DNA of 64,000 nt from Ambrosia x helenae (Eukaryota > Streptophyta > Magnoliopsida > Asterales > Asteraceae), in assembly GCA_030844895.1 (NCBI GenBank), contig CM061229.1, positions 121,409,682-121,473,681 on the forward strand. The letters run 5' to 3'. The notes under the pieces are model-generated. The model did no database searches. It was not told the DNA's origin and saw only the letters and a program-made list of their open reading frames with translations. The first letter of the stretch is position 1. Each line of letters opens with the position of its first letter. A program made the position numbers and the translations under genes. Positions 34,322 through 45,649 of the stretch are shown here, piece after piece.

Positions 34322-34376
34322 AAAAGGGTTTTTATAGTTTGCACAACTAGATAGGGTTTTTATTTTAACCCAACCC
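34322..34376 (-). repeat. Right terminal inverted repeat of the MULE
   Basis: On the minus strand it starts GGGTTGGGTTAAAAT and carries the AAAACCC, TGTGCAAAC and AAAACCC blocks of the left end. It is followed by a TA tract (34377-34390) matching the TA tract left of the element. Confidence 0.55.
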
Positions 34377-34390
34377 TATATATATATATA

Positions 34391-35020
34391 CACGTAAAAA
34401 TTATTGAAGAAGATATACGTTTGGAAATTGGAATAATATCTAATTTGTCTGAGTGTTTGTCTCCATTTCAATGTGTCTGAGTGTTACATAGAAAACATGA
34501 GTGGCGAAAACCTAAAGTTCTGAAACTTACCTGGCGCAAAAGTATGTTTTGTTTTGATATATATAATAATTTGTTCATTGATTCCGATGTCAATCATTTT
34601 CAGTATAATATTACATCATCATTTATCATTTTGACTTTTATAAAATCATTCTCTTTAACAATTGCACGTATTACAATTGCACGAATACTGGTTTGAAAGC
34701 AATCGAATCCTGCATATATATATGTACTACGCGGATGCATACATACACCTAGTGACCCGCAAATCGCTCCCTACACCAGACAGCACAAAACATGCCACCA
34801 CTATGTCAATTTTTAAATCACACTAGTATAAAATATATTAATTGCATAGTTTCTTAGTCAAAGTTATTTGTTCCAAAGTGTAAAGCAATGTGCTTGCAAT
34901 AATCGGCTTTGAATAAATAAATAAACTAGCTAAAGTAAGTGATGTTCAATCTGTCATGAATTCATTATAACAGCGTTGATGGTAACAAACTAACAACAAG
35001 CATGTCATTTTATTAAACTA
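34391..35020. other. Unassigned AT-rich stretch
   Basis: 630 bp between the MULE and the next MITE. One short frame (34481-34696) has no recognisable features. Nothing else seen. Confidence 0.5.
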
Positions 35021-36490
35021 TCTGTTTTGGCTGGAGGTGAGCCATGGCTCCATCCTCTCATATTGCGACATGTCAGCGCCTAGTTGGCAGCTTGATAAAG
35101 CTGCTGGTCGCTCACCTGATGCTGTTATGGCTAGAGGTGAGCGATGACTTTATCCATTTTTTAATATAAAAAACTTTATATTACATAAAATTAAAAATTT
35201 ATAAAAAATAATATGTCATAAATAACAAGTAAAAAAGAATATAAAACAAAAAAGAATATAATAGAGTAAAAAAGAGTAAAAAAAGAATATAAAATAAAAA
35301 AAGAATAAGTTTTATTTACAAAAAGAATAAAAACAATATAAAAAAATAATACATTTGTCTTTCTCCACATCTTCTTCTTTTTCTTTTTCTGTATGTACTG
35401 TACATCTTCTTCCACCTCTCTTAGGCCGTCCGTTGTGGTGCGCAACCGGATCTGCGCGAACGAGCTCGCCAGCCACCTGGATCGCCGGTACCACAACACC
35501 TCCACTTGAAAGGTCCCGCGAGCGAGCCCAAAACTACCACACTCGCATGTGGTGTGTGGTAGCGGGGAATTATGTGTGCAAGTTTGTAATTTTTCTATTT
35601 TTTTTCTATTTGTTGCAGGTTTGTAATCCAAAAATAAAAACTTTTTTTGATGGAATAATTTTTTGCAGGTTTGTAAAAGAAGACTTAACTGAAGAAGACA
35701 AAGAAGGACCGTTTTTTTTAATCCAAAAATAAAAACTTTAGTCAAAGTTCGGTGGGTGAAATAATTTAATATAATATAATTTGTTCTTTTTTTATATTTT
35801 TTATTATTGTTAAAAAAAATGAATAAAGTTATTTGTTTTTTATGTTTTTTTATTAATTATATCTTTTTATTTTTTTAATTAATGAATTTTTTATGCTTAT
35901 TATTTATTTTGTATTACAAATTTAGAGTAAAGATCAAATATAAAGTGTTTTTCGGTAAGAACTGTGAGAATCAAAGGGGGTAAAAAATTTTATTTTTTTT
36001 TAGAATTTTTTTTCCCATGTGCTTAAACATTCTTTCTAGATGAATAATACAAAAAAAAAAAATTTAGTGTAATTACGTCATTAAAATAAATACATTAGTT
36101 TACACTAGAGTAACTACACGTGATTACTTTACACCAATTTTTTTTTTTTTTTAGTTTTCAATACTATAATACATGTTTAACAATATGGGAAAAAAATTTG
36201 AAAAAAAAAAATTAAAAAAATACCCTCCTTTGATTCTCACAGTTCTTACCGAAAAAACACTTTGTACCGGATCTTTCCCCTACAAATTTAAATATTATAT
36301 AACTTTAAAATAAAAAAGTTGAAAAAATAATAATAAAAAACAAAAAAAACCGGATAAAGCTGCTGCTCCTCTCTAGCCACAACAGCATCAGGCGAGTGAA
36401 CAGCAGCTTTATCACTCTGCCATGTCACCGTCTACGTAACTGAATCTAAGAGGATAGAGTCATTGCTCACCTCTAGCCACAACGGATAGT
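35021..36490. mobile_element. Foldback MITE with long inverted arms
   Basis: Arms of about 140 bp (35021-35160 and 36355-36490 inverted) start ACTATC(T/C)GTT(T/G)TGGCT and include matching blocks such as GATAAAGCTGCTG and CTGATGCTGTT(A/G)TGGCTAGAG. The middle carries a G/C-rich block (35410-35560) and a nested MITE (35925-36280). No transposase is encoded. The superfamily is not clear because the TSD could not be fixed. Confidence 0.65.
35925..36280. mobile_element. Nested Mutator-type MITE (356 bp)
   Basis: Terminal inverted repeats of about 55-60 bp (35925-35983 and 36224-36280), sharing GTAAGAACTGTGAGAATC in inverse orientation, are flanked by a 10-bp duplication TACAAATTTA (35915-35924 and 36281-36290). 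TSD length fits Mutator-type MITEs. Confidence 0.8.
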
Positions 36491-36870
36491 CTTATCTCTG
36501 CAACTCTTTTCATATTTTCATAATAAGAAATCGACGATGTTCAAATTCTCTGCAAGTCTTCGTTTGTACATCTTCTTCCCCCTTTCCTTTAATACAAAAA
36601 AAAAAATCGTCAACGTTCAAATTCTCCTCGCTATCACACGCGAGCTGGGTCGCCTCAGCTCGCTCGTGGCAGCATTCACCCAGGTATGTTGTGATTCACG
36701 CGATCCACGTAGATTGATTTGTGGCTCGCGACAGGCTGCTCACGAGCCACAATAGACAGTCTTAAATATAATAAAGCATCAATAGATAGCCGTAAAGGTT
36801 ATTATCTTTTCTTTCATGTTGTCGGTTTCTTGCAGCAAAAGCATTAATAATTCAATCTCATGGTTATTAC
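36491..36870. other. Unassigned stretch with related G/C-rich block
   Basis: 380 bp. It contains GCTCGCTCGTGGC and GGCTCGCGACAGGCTGCTCACGAGCCACAA (two pieces), similar in style to the middle of the preceding MITE, probably another degenerate copy. No gene. Confidence 0.4.
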
Positions 36871-37981
36871 TCTATATACTAATTCACAACACCTTAGGGA
36901 ACAGTATCCCAAGGGTGTTTTCATAATTTTATCTTCTTCTTATACAGCCCACATTGTTGACCAGATTCATTCTTTAGCCTCTCTTTCCTCTTCACCTCCT
37001 TTGCTCGCCATCTACCACCCTACCACACCATCAACCTACTTACTCAACACCGTCGCCAGCTCCGACCGCCGTCTCTGCTAACCGCACATCCCCCGGCTCA
37101 TCCAACATGTCAATCCGGAATAGCCTTCGTGAAATGAACATGAACAGTACATCAGAACTTCATAGCTTTCAATTAATCGGTGATGAGATGATGTTCTTCT
37201 TTGTCTAACGCTATGGTTAATGATGTCAGTGAACATCGATCTGTGTACAATTTCATTTTGTGGCGTTTTAGGGAACGTTTTAGAATTTTGATTTACATCG
37301 TCACGAGGAATGGTAACAACTTTAACTGCGTCTACCTAAAATACAATAATAACTTTAATGGTGTCTAACGTTCAGCAGAGGCATACAGAAACGGTCGCGA
37401 GAGTAAAGAGAGGAAGAGAGAGAGAGAGAGATAGAGAGAGAGAAAAGTAACCGGCAACGCTCTGGTGCGTGAGTCGTTCCATTCCAGACCTTGGGTCATG
37501 GTGAAGCTCATGATGGTTAATTGTTCGGTCGACTGTGGACCGGTGGTGGTTGAAACAGAGGTTACTTCAAAGTACCCGCCGTGCAAACCGCCATACGCGG
37601 TGGAACCTAAAACTGAGACAATGGTATGACATCGGTGCCACAACCTAAAATACTGATCATGTTCGTAGATGATGAACATAAGGTCGGTCGGTTCAAGTGG
37701 GTGGTGATGCACTGGGAGATGGTCATGATCCATGGAGGTGGTGTTGATGTACGAAGAGGCGAGAGCAGAGACATAAAAAAAACAGATCTGCAGGCTTGGA
37801 TTAAATTAATAATATATAATAACTATATAAATAAATGATTTGATAAAAGTTTGAAGCATTTTAATAGTCAACACTTTGGTCTAGATTCGAGTTTCTATAG
37901 ATTTCAGTTTATGTTTTGACGATATAAGTTCAACTTATTGTACGTTTAGACGCCAGCGCAACGCGCCGGGTAACATGCTAG
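36871..37981 (+). mobile_element. Putative non-autonomous Helitron (1.1 kb)
   Basis: The 5' end reads TCTATATACTAATTC and the 3' end is CTAG followed by T, preceded at 12 bp by a short hairpin GCGC-AAC-GCGC (37956-37966). These are the classic TC...hairpin...CTRR-T ends. The 5' flanking base is C rather than the usual A, which weakens the call. No Rep/helicase is encoded. The interior carries a minus-strand frame at 37733-37365 without a recognised family and a GA-rich tract (37410-37442); it may be captured sequence. Confidence 0.55.
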
Positions 37982-38351
37982 TTACTACTAAGTACTAACT
38001 TTGTCGAGGAGTTAAGAGACTCCGTTTTGGGTTCGAAAGGGGACAGTCGTGGTTTGGAAACTTTAGATGTTTCATTTTCACCATGTACTGCTTTTGAGCC
38101 GTGCTGGTTTGTTTTTGTTTTTTAATTTCAGGTTTTTATTTTTTGTTTTGTTATTGATGGATTAACTGAGCATGATGATGATTTGTAAAATCTTAATCTG
38201 ACTTTGTTCTGTATGGTTGTTTTATCTTCACAACGATGTCATCATGTCTAAGATCAAAATCCATAAACCTTGTGGCACTTAAGCATTCGAATACGCCTAG
38301 CTTTGTTCTATATGGTTGTGTTATCTTCACTACGATGTCGTCATGTCTAAA
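37982..38351. other. Intergenic stretch with a tandem duplication
   Basis: Contains unit 1 (about 38200-38300) of a roughly 100-bp tandem duplication with TGTATGGTTGTTTTATCTTC and GATCAAAATCCATA. Unit 2 begins near 38301 and is split by the hAT element, resuming at 42528. No gene recognised. Confidence 0.5.
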
Positions 38352-38838
38352 ATCAAAATCAAGGTTTTCAGAACCGGACCGGACATTGAATTGGCCTGCC
38401 TACTGGTCCATTGGTCGGACCGGTTCGACCGGGTTTAAGAACCGGACAACATTATAAAAATTATAAAAAAATATATATATAATTCATAAAAATTCAAAAA
38501 AAATATAAAAAAGCATAAAAATTCAAAAAAAAAACCCATAAAAATTCAAAAAAAAAAACCATAAAAAACATAAAAATTTAAAAAGAAAAATTATAAGAAA
38601 CTAATAAAAACAATCATTGATCATTCAAAACCAACCAAAAAACCAAATGCAACATAATCTTAAAGTAACAAACTAACTGTAACAGTACTGATTTCTGAGA
38701 AGATTAACATGGACCTTTGTATGACACCCTAGGCAAATCCCACATCGACCGTGGCCAAGAGAGATACTTGGTTCATAAGTAATCCAAAGCCTCTTAAATC
38801 ACCGACGCGTTTTGGGCTTAATGCTAGTGGATGAGAGG

Positions 38839-38905
38839 AGAATTCCACAGTTAAGCGTGCTCAGGTGAGAGTAGTATCAAGATGGGTGACTTCCTGGGAA
38901 GTCTC
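38839..38905 (+). ncRNA. 5S rRNA-derived segment in Cassandra 5' LTR
   Basis: CACAGTTAAGCGTGCTCAGG and AGATGGGTGACTTCCTGGG match the internal control region and 3' half of plant 5S rRNA with several changes. In Cassandra this can act as a Pol III promoter; it is not a functional 5S rRNA gene. Confidence 0.85.
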
Positions 38906-39246
38906 CACCGGGGCGACCAAAAACAAATCCGTGAGCTCTGGATGGGCAACCCGTCGGGGCAAAGCGGACAATATTGGTGGTGAGAGGGGCCGGATGTTAC
39001 AAATGGTATCAGTGCCACTCCTGTGCCGTTAGGGATGGTGGGGCAAAACTCATCGAGGACGATGAGTCCCTAAGAGGGGGGGTGATTGTAACAGTACTGA
39101 TTTCTGAGAAGATTAACATGGACCTTTGTATGACACCCTAGGCAAATCCCACATTGACCATGGCCAGGAGAGATCCTTGGTTCATAAGTAATCCAAAGCC
39201 TCTTAAATCACCAACGCGTTTTGGGCTTAATGTTAGTGGATGAGAG

Positions 39247-39313
39247 GAGAGCTCCACAGTTAAGCGTGCTCAGGTGGAGTAGTATCAGGATGGGTGACCT
39301 CCTGGGAAGTCTC
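39247..39313 (+). ncRNA. 5S rRNA-derived segment in Cassandra 3' LTR
   Basis: Second copy of the 5S-like segment: CACAGTTAAGCGTGCTCAGG and GGATGGGTGACCTCCTGGG. This copy retains GGATGGGTGACCTCC, closer to the real 5S than the 5' LTR copy, and lacks two bases in GGTG(AG)AGTAG. Confidence 0.85.
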
Positions 39314-39539
39314 CACCAGGGCGACCAAAAACAAATTCGTGAGCTCTGGATGGGCAACCCGTCGGGGCAAAGCGGACAATATTGGTGGTGAGAGGGGCCG
39401 GATGTTACACTAACAAACCAAATCTTTAAAGTTTAGAACATCACCAACAATTTAACACCACAATACAAGTACCAAAATACACAACCAAGTACCAAATTCA
39501 AATTGCCATTAACAAAAGCCAAAAGTGTAACTTTCTATG

Positions 39540-41749
39540 GAGAATCTAAATCATCATCATTTTCGCCATCAACATCATCCATATCTTCATCTTCATCACT
39601 AACATGAACCAGGTCATTGAAACATTGCCCGAAATTTTAATAAATGAGAAGTCCATTAAATATATAGTTTTTTGTAATCATTTTATCTGAAAGGAAATAC
39701 TTACCTTCGAATGCGTGTGTTTCTAACGGGTTAGTGTTAATTGGTGGCACTTCCTCTAACATATTTTCTAGCTCGTCAGAATCAAGCTCCTTTTCCGCCA
39801 CATCTTCCACTACCCAAAAGTCGTTTGCAACCAGAAGAAGATGCGGTTTGACTTATAATTCTTACCGCAAATTTTTGCAACGGCGGTACATCTCCACCAA
39901 ATGCTTTCCACCACTCATCTAATTATAAAAGTAACATAAAATTATAATAGTGTTAAAATTATAAATATAGAAAACTAATATCAAAAATAAAAAGTAAAGT
40001 ATATGTACCAGGACAAGTGTTCTTTATAAAAGACATAGCAATAGGTCGACTAAAGCTACCCTCTCTATCACGAAATTGGCCTAGCATTGTAACAGTTATT
40101 TGCTCTTTTGGATCTAAACTCGCCATTTTCTCCATCATATCAAGAACCCCTACCCATGCCTCAGACTTTTCGTCACAATTATCTTTTTCATATTGAAATA
40201 TTGGATTGAGCCAATAAGCTACTGCATGGAGACTCTTGCTTAACATCTTATCCCAACGAGCATCAATGATACCAATGTACTGCTTGTAAAGATTCTTTTT
40301 CCTTTTAAACAAGTCTTTGACTCTGTTCCTTACCCGAAGCATGCCTTCATACACATAACCTAACGAAGGTCTTTCATCGGAGTCACAAATACGCAAAAGT
40401 TTCAAAATAGGAGTCATCACCTTCACCGTTATCAAAGAGTTTTGCCAAAACGTATCATCCAATATAATTTGTCTCACATCCTTAGCTTTTGGCATTTTCA
40501 ACATCTTCTTGAAATCATTAGAAGTTACTAACGCTTGCAAATCAGATTGGTGATCACATAAACTCTTCAAGGCAAAGAATGACGTACCAAAGTGGGTGGC
40601 CCCTGGTCGAATGATTTCTGTCCAACCAGGTCTTTTCCTTAACCAATTTAAAGGCCACTTATGGTTGTAGATGAAAACTGTAATATGTGATGCAAGTTAA
40701 ATCAAACTAGCAACATCAGGTGTCTCTGAAATATCCTTCAAGATCAAATTAATACAATGAGCAGCACATGGGGACCAAAAAATCGATGAATATTATTCAC
40801 TTAATAATCTTTCCGCAGCCTTGTAATTTGCAGCATTATCAGTGACTAAGTGAACAATATTCTTATAACCAACCATTTCTACATTTTCCGCAAACAAATT
40901 GCATAAGCTTTCCGCATTACTTTCAATATCAGACGCATCAACAGATTTGATAAATGAATTCCCCTTTTGACAATAAACGAAGAAATTAATTAGAGGTCGT
41001 TGTCTCATATCCCTCCATCCATCACTCATTATAGTGCAGCCTCTTTCTTACCAATGTTCTCTATAAGAATCAAGTATGAGTTTCACACTTTCTTTAGCAT
41101 CTTTCAACAAACTGACACGAACTGCATGGTAGGAAGGTCTTGTATATCCATGCCCCATTGTAGCTACTTTGTTCATTGCAATTGGAAAAGGAGGAGAATT
41201 AACAGCATTCATCGGTATACAAGCATCATATAACCACATAGCAATAGCTTAATCTGTATCATGTACTCTTTCTTTACTTTGGCAAACAGATTTAATCGAA
41301 GGCTGAGTAGCATCATGTATACCTGTTTTGAAATATGACCGTGTGTTGTCGGATGTTGAAGAAGCTTTCCTTTTACCAAGACTTTCTTTACTTCTTTGTG
41401 TGCTACCCGTCTCATCTTCTTGAACTAACCCACCACGAGACGCCTCTTTTGATTTTTGCGTACTCTCTTAGAAATTATTTTTCATGAGACACCTAGTATC
41501 CGCGGGAACCTTTAAACATGGTTCAACATTTCCTTTAATTCCACCAAGGTGTTGTTTCATACGGTTAATGCCACCTCCATGAAATGTCTTGGCGCAAAAT
41601 GTACAAGTAAATGTCATTTTTCCCGCTTGATCTCGACCTTCGGTAACAAATTTCCACGTGATATCCTTCTTCATACGAACATTTGATTGGGTGGTCGACT
41701 CGGAATGGGGTTCAGTCGGTTCAGATTGATTTTCTTCTAGCGAATTCAT
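39540..41749 (-). pseudogene. Decayed hAT transposase (BED finger, DUF659, hAT C-terminal)
   Basis: Starting at ATG 41749 there is an acidic N-terminus and a BED zinc finger (FTCTFCAKTFHGGG...MKQHL), then, in broken frames, the DUF659-type core (GCTIMSDGWRDMRQRPLINF; NIVHLVTDNAANYKAAERLL), a helical region (40570-39959) and a shortened hAT dimerisation tail (DEWWKAFGGDVPPLQKFAVR, about 39920-39860) where the segment after SSSGC is lost. In-frame stops occur at about 41466, 41250, 41048 and 40793. The tail ends in an Asp-rich stretch near 39540-39620. Not functional. Confidence 0.85.
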
Positions 41750-42670
41750 GTTCTACAAAATGAACACAACAAGCATAAAATATTCGTATATGGACAGAAA
41801 GAACACAACAAAAAACACAATGTTCTACAAAATGAACACAACAATTCAAGTTATTAATTACTATTATGGACAGAATGAAATCGTATTCTTTCAAGTTATT
41901 ATTATGGACAAAAAATCGTATATGGACAGAAGTATTTACATAACAATATCAACTAATCTGAATAAACACAACAATAAACATAGAATAAAAATCGTATTAT
42001 TCAAGTTATTATTATGGACAGAAAGATGATGATAATAAATCAAGTTACTATTATCGAAATTCATTATGCATACATCAATGATCAAACACACATATATACA
42101 AAGTATAAACACACCCTTTGACTAGATTAAACTCTATCCTAATAATAAATCAAGAATACAAATCAAAGTAAACACAGAGGAGAAAGTAGTTTGGTAAAAG
42201 ATGATGATACCTGCAATGAAAGAAGAAAGATCGATGATGATGAAAGATTAAAGCTTAAAGATGATGATGATCGATGATGTCTTTGGTGGCTGTAAAAAAA
42301 ATACAGAGGAGAAAGTAGATGGTTTGGTAAAGTAGGGTTTGTTTTATTCAAAGGTTTAAAAAAAACTAGTCCGGTCCGGTCCAATTATGTCGGTTCCCGG
42401 TCCGACCTCCCGGATCCCAGTCGAACCTCCGGCCCTCTGCAACTCCGGTCTTTATGTGTGAACCGGCCTGTCCCACTCCCCGGACCCCAGTCCGACCGGC
42501 CGGTCCAATCCGGTTCTGAAAACCTTGATCAAAATCCATAGCCCTCATGGCCTCAAGCATTCAAATCCGCCTTTTAGTTAAGTTTCATCATCATAATTTA
42601 TGGATAAAAATTTAAACTTATGTGAAAATAAATTGTTTTTACACATGTGTAAATTTACTAATTAATTATA

Positions 42671-43806
42671 GAGTTAATTGCCAATTTAGTCCCTGAGGTT
42701 TGTCACAAATTGTCACTTTCAAGCAAATTTTTTTTTTCTCATATGTGTCCATGTGGTTTCCATTTTTTGCCATTTTCATCAAACTCTCTAACTCCGTTAA
42801 AAAAAGTCAGTTAACTCAGGGGTATTTTAGTCAATTTACATGTGTATTTCTTGTTTTGCCATTTTCATCCAAAACCAATTTTTAATTTTTTTTCGCATTA
42901 TATATATATACATACATACATATACACAAACACATATTCAAGGGTTTCTAGAATCAAACAAATTCAAACCCATTGATTACAGTCAACATCACACACGCAT
43001 CCAAACCATAGACCTGGAGCATAATTAATCCAAACCAATCACAACTTTAGTACTTGTCTCTTCTTTATAAGCCTCGCACTTGTCTCTGCAAACGTGGGTC
43101 TTCTTACATCAAGGGATTTTCCCCTCTTTTTTCTATGTGTCGTATGACACCGATAACAGAGGTTTGGCTATTGGTTTATTCATATTTAACTATTGTTGGT
43201 GGAAGAGGAAATAGGCCAGTTAGGTTTAAAGGGGAAGAGAAGATAGATGGGTTACAGATGACAGTCACCGAAGTCAGTGATTGTCCCGTCGTCGTAATAT
43301 CAAAAACAGAGGAGGTGTTACGGTGATTATTATTGATGATGGGTGAATAGTTATCGGAGAGGGAAGGTCCACCGGTTTGGGTTATCGACATTTGATGGAT
43401 GATTCATAACAATAAGGGATGAGGTGGTGGTGAACATTGGTGGGAACAATCGGAGTGATACTCAACCGGAGAAGGTGACCTACGGTGGTAGGTGGTGGTG
43501 AACGTTGGTGGGGATGAACTGTGTTTGGTTCAAGGAAGGTGATAATGAATTTTTTTTTTTTTTTTTTTTTTTGTATATAAGTGTATACATTAATAAATAA
43601 TAATATAATTGGATGAAAATGGCAAAAAAAGAAATACACATGTAAATTGACCAAAATACCCCTGAGTTAACTGACTTTTTTAACGGAGTTAGAGGGTTGG
43701 ATGAAAATGGCAAAAAATAGAAACCACATGAACACAGATGAGAAAAAAATTTGGATGAAATTGGTAATTTGTGACAAACCTCAGGGACTAAATTGGCAAT
43801 TAACTC
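42671..43806. mobile_element. Mutator-type foldback MITE (1136 bp), 9-bp TSD
   Basis: Arms of about 210 bp, starting GAGTTAATTGCCAATTTAG and ending with the inverse, are flanked by the 9-bp duplication TTAATTATA (42662-42670 and 43807-43815). The arms share a TTTAGTCCCTGAGGTTTG block and a TTAACTGACTTTTTTAACGG block in inverse orientation. The middle (about 42890-43590) is non-coding with a poly-T run at 43549-43572. No transposase; must be moved in trans by a MULE. Confidence 0.9.
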
Positions 43807-43994
43807 TTAATTATACATTGTGTAAACTTTTTATTTGTGTAAAAAGATAATTTTAGAGTATTTTTGCAAGAAATGATGAATAATTTGGAAAGAAAAATCA
43901 TTTTTTAATGTTCTATTTTAATTATAATGTGGTTTGTATTAAAAAAATGATTTTGATTGATTTTTTTGTTTGTTCTCACGGTTTTCACGATATT

Positions 43995-44385
43995 TAACGT
44001 ATTTTGGTAAAACTAGGTGGTTACCGAAAGCTGGTAGCTGTAGCTTTTTAAATATATTTTGGTGTTTGGCAGAGTAGCTGAACTTTTAATAAAATGACTA
44101 AAATGAGCATAATTAAAAGCTTAGAGGCAAGTTTGTTTTTATGTTAAAAATGGTATGTATGTCATTTTACTCATTAAAAGTTTGTAGCTAGTATGAGTTT
44201 TTCCTTAAACGTTAGTACTACTAGTGTTTCAATATGGAGCTTTTTCTCCTAACCTAAAAGCTTCAAGCTCCTTCAACTGAACAGGGTTTTTTTATTGAGT
44301 ATGAGTTTTTTCTTAGAAGTTTGAAGCTAGAAGCTTCTAAAAGCTCTTTGCCAAACATTGGCAATGAGCTTTTTGGAGCTTTTAA
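43995..44385 (+). repeat. Left arm of a split hAT-like MITE
   Basis: TATTTTGGTAAAACTAGG...GAAAGCTGGTAGCTGTAGC and following sequence matches 49793-50190 in inverse orientation (for example CTAACCTAAAAGCTTCAA near 44254). The two arms are separated by the nested LTRs. Confidence 0.6.
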
Positions 44386-45499
44386 TGTAACACCCCAACC
44401 GATGACGGAATCATCGAGGTGTCACGTAGTGACGATTATTCAAAAGCATGTGGTACTAAAATATAAATATTTTATTTATTAAGTATCACATTAATTGTTC
44501 TACAATATATAAAATACAACAACAAAAATAAAATGTTGATTGCTATAATCTAGGTCCAAAGTCCTATGTGAAGCATCAATGAAGCCTTTCCTGAAACATG
44601 CACGAAAATAATTTTTGTCAACCTAAAATGTTAGTGAGCATTACCTAGGTTTGTACATATAATATAAGTTTAACAAAAGAGGTACAATTCATGTGTCTAG
44701 CGTTACCAAGGCATTATGTAAACACGTAAGTAAACAAACAAGGCAAGATCAAATGTAAGGTTAATAATGAAAAGGTGATTATGAGCACCCTAACGCGTGT
44801 CAAGTATAAAAGAGCACTGTAGCATAAGTTACGTCTAGATGAGCACCGTAACACAGTTACGTCTAAGTTAATGATGTTGCACAACATATGTAAGTTACGT
44901 TCATGTTCAACATAAAGCACCAAGGTAACAAGACACACATATGAATTGTAAATGAAAAAAAGTTTCATGTAAGTGAATGTGTAAGTTTTATATACTGGTG
45001 CATGAATCACCCCAAAAGTATAAAAATGAAAAAATGGGGATAACTAATACTCACAGTGTGACACCCGGCATGTTTGGGTCAACATTTTATAAACACATAA
45101 GTCTACCTTAGCGAAAAACGTTTATAAACAAACTTAACTGGGTTAGTTGAGTCGGGTCAAATTAGGATTGTCCAGGGTTCAATGATCTGGAGGATCATTG
45201 GGAGTCGTTTTGGGGAATACATTAGTACCGGGTTCCGTTGTTGGTGACATTACATGAACTAATTAAGTATATGTGTAGATTATGGGTCGTGTGGTGGATT
45301 GTATACTTATACTTGCTTAAACGGTGTACAAATGATTATACGTGTCTAAATATGCTAAACATAGACTATGGGTGCATGCTTATGTGTTAAGATGTGTTAG
45401 AATGCGTTAAACACGACAAATTGGAAAAAGGTTAACATGTGTTTAAAAAGTGCTGTTTACATGTGTTAAAAAGTGCTGATGACCTGAATGTGGAAATAG

Positions 45500-45645
45500 T
45501 GGGCGAACGTGGAAATGGAACTTGAAAAATGGGCGAACGTAGAAACAAAGTGGGCGAATGTGGAAAAGTTCCACATTCGACCATTACAAATGGGCGAATG
45601 TGGAAAAGTTCCACATTCGACCACATAAAAGGGGCGAACCTGGAC
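45500..45645. repeat. GGGCGAA-type motif cluster with two perfect hairpins
   Basis: Five GGGCGAAY(G/C)TGGA or close variants in 145 bp. Two are followed by their inverse: CGAATGTGGAA-AAG-TTCCACATTCG at about 45555-45580 and again 40 bp later. Probably an upstream regulatory repeat of the LTR. Confidence 0.7.
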
Positions 45646-45649
45646 TGGG

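Larger units (their letters stand above)
9871..34376. mobile_element. Mutator-like element (FAR1/Ulp1 'Kaonashi-type'), 24.5 kb with a nested LTR element
   Basis: Both ends start GGGT and share an imperfect terminal inverted repeat including AAAACCC, TGTGCAAAC and AAACCC blocks. The insertion lies within a TA dinucleotide tract, so the TSD (about 8-10 bp of TATATA) is not informative. Inside are a FAR1-type transposase gene (plus strand), two small unknown genes and a Ulp1-type protease gene (all minus strand). Without the nested 7.6-kb retrotransposon the element is about 16.9 kb. MULEs that carry Ulp1-like genes are known in plants; the exact ends here rest on weak TIR similarity. Confidence 0.75.
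38678..39409 (+). mobile_element. Cassandra TRIM retrotransposon (732 bp) with 5S rRNA-like LTRs
   Basis: LTRs 38678-39001 and 39087-39409 (324 and 323 bp; TGTAACAG...TGTTACA) flank an 85-bp interior with a Met-type primer site (TGGTATCAG, 39004 onward) and a G-rich polypurine tract just before the second LTR. TSD CTAAC at 38673-38677 and 39410-39414. Each LTR holds the conserved middle and 3' part of 5S rRNA. It has no coding capacity and sits in the non-coding left part of the hAT element. Confidence 0.95.
38360..42527. mobile_element. hAT element (4.2 kb) with perfect 8-bp TSD
   Basis: Ends CAAGGTTTTCAGAACCGGA (left) and its inverse (right), flanked by the 8-bp duplication ATCAAAAT (38352-38359 and 42528-42535). 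Sub-terminal regions of both ends are rich in CCGGTCC/GGACCGG words, likely transposase-binding repeats. It carries a decayed BED/hAT transposase gene on the minus strand and a Cassandra insertion near its left end. No longer autonomous. Confidence 0.93.

Noticed and set aside
36860..37081. Possible small host gene at the Helitron's left end
   Set aside because: Short Ser/Leu-rich frame without splice partners or recognised domain.
38839..39313. Possible tandem 5S rRNA genes
   Set aside because: Only part of 5S is present, within LTRs that have a primer site, polypurine tract and TSD; it is Cassandra.
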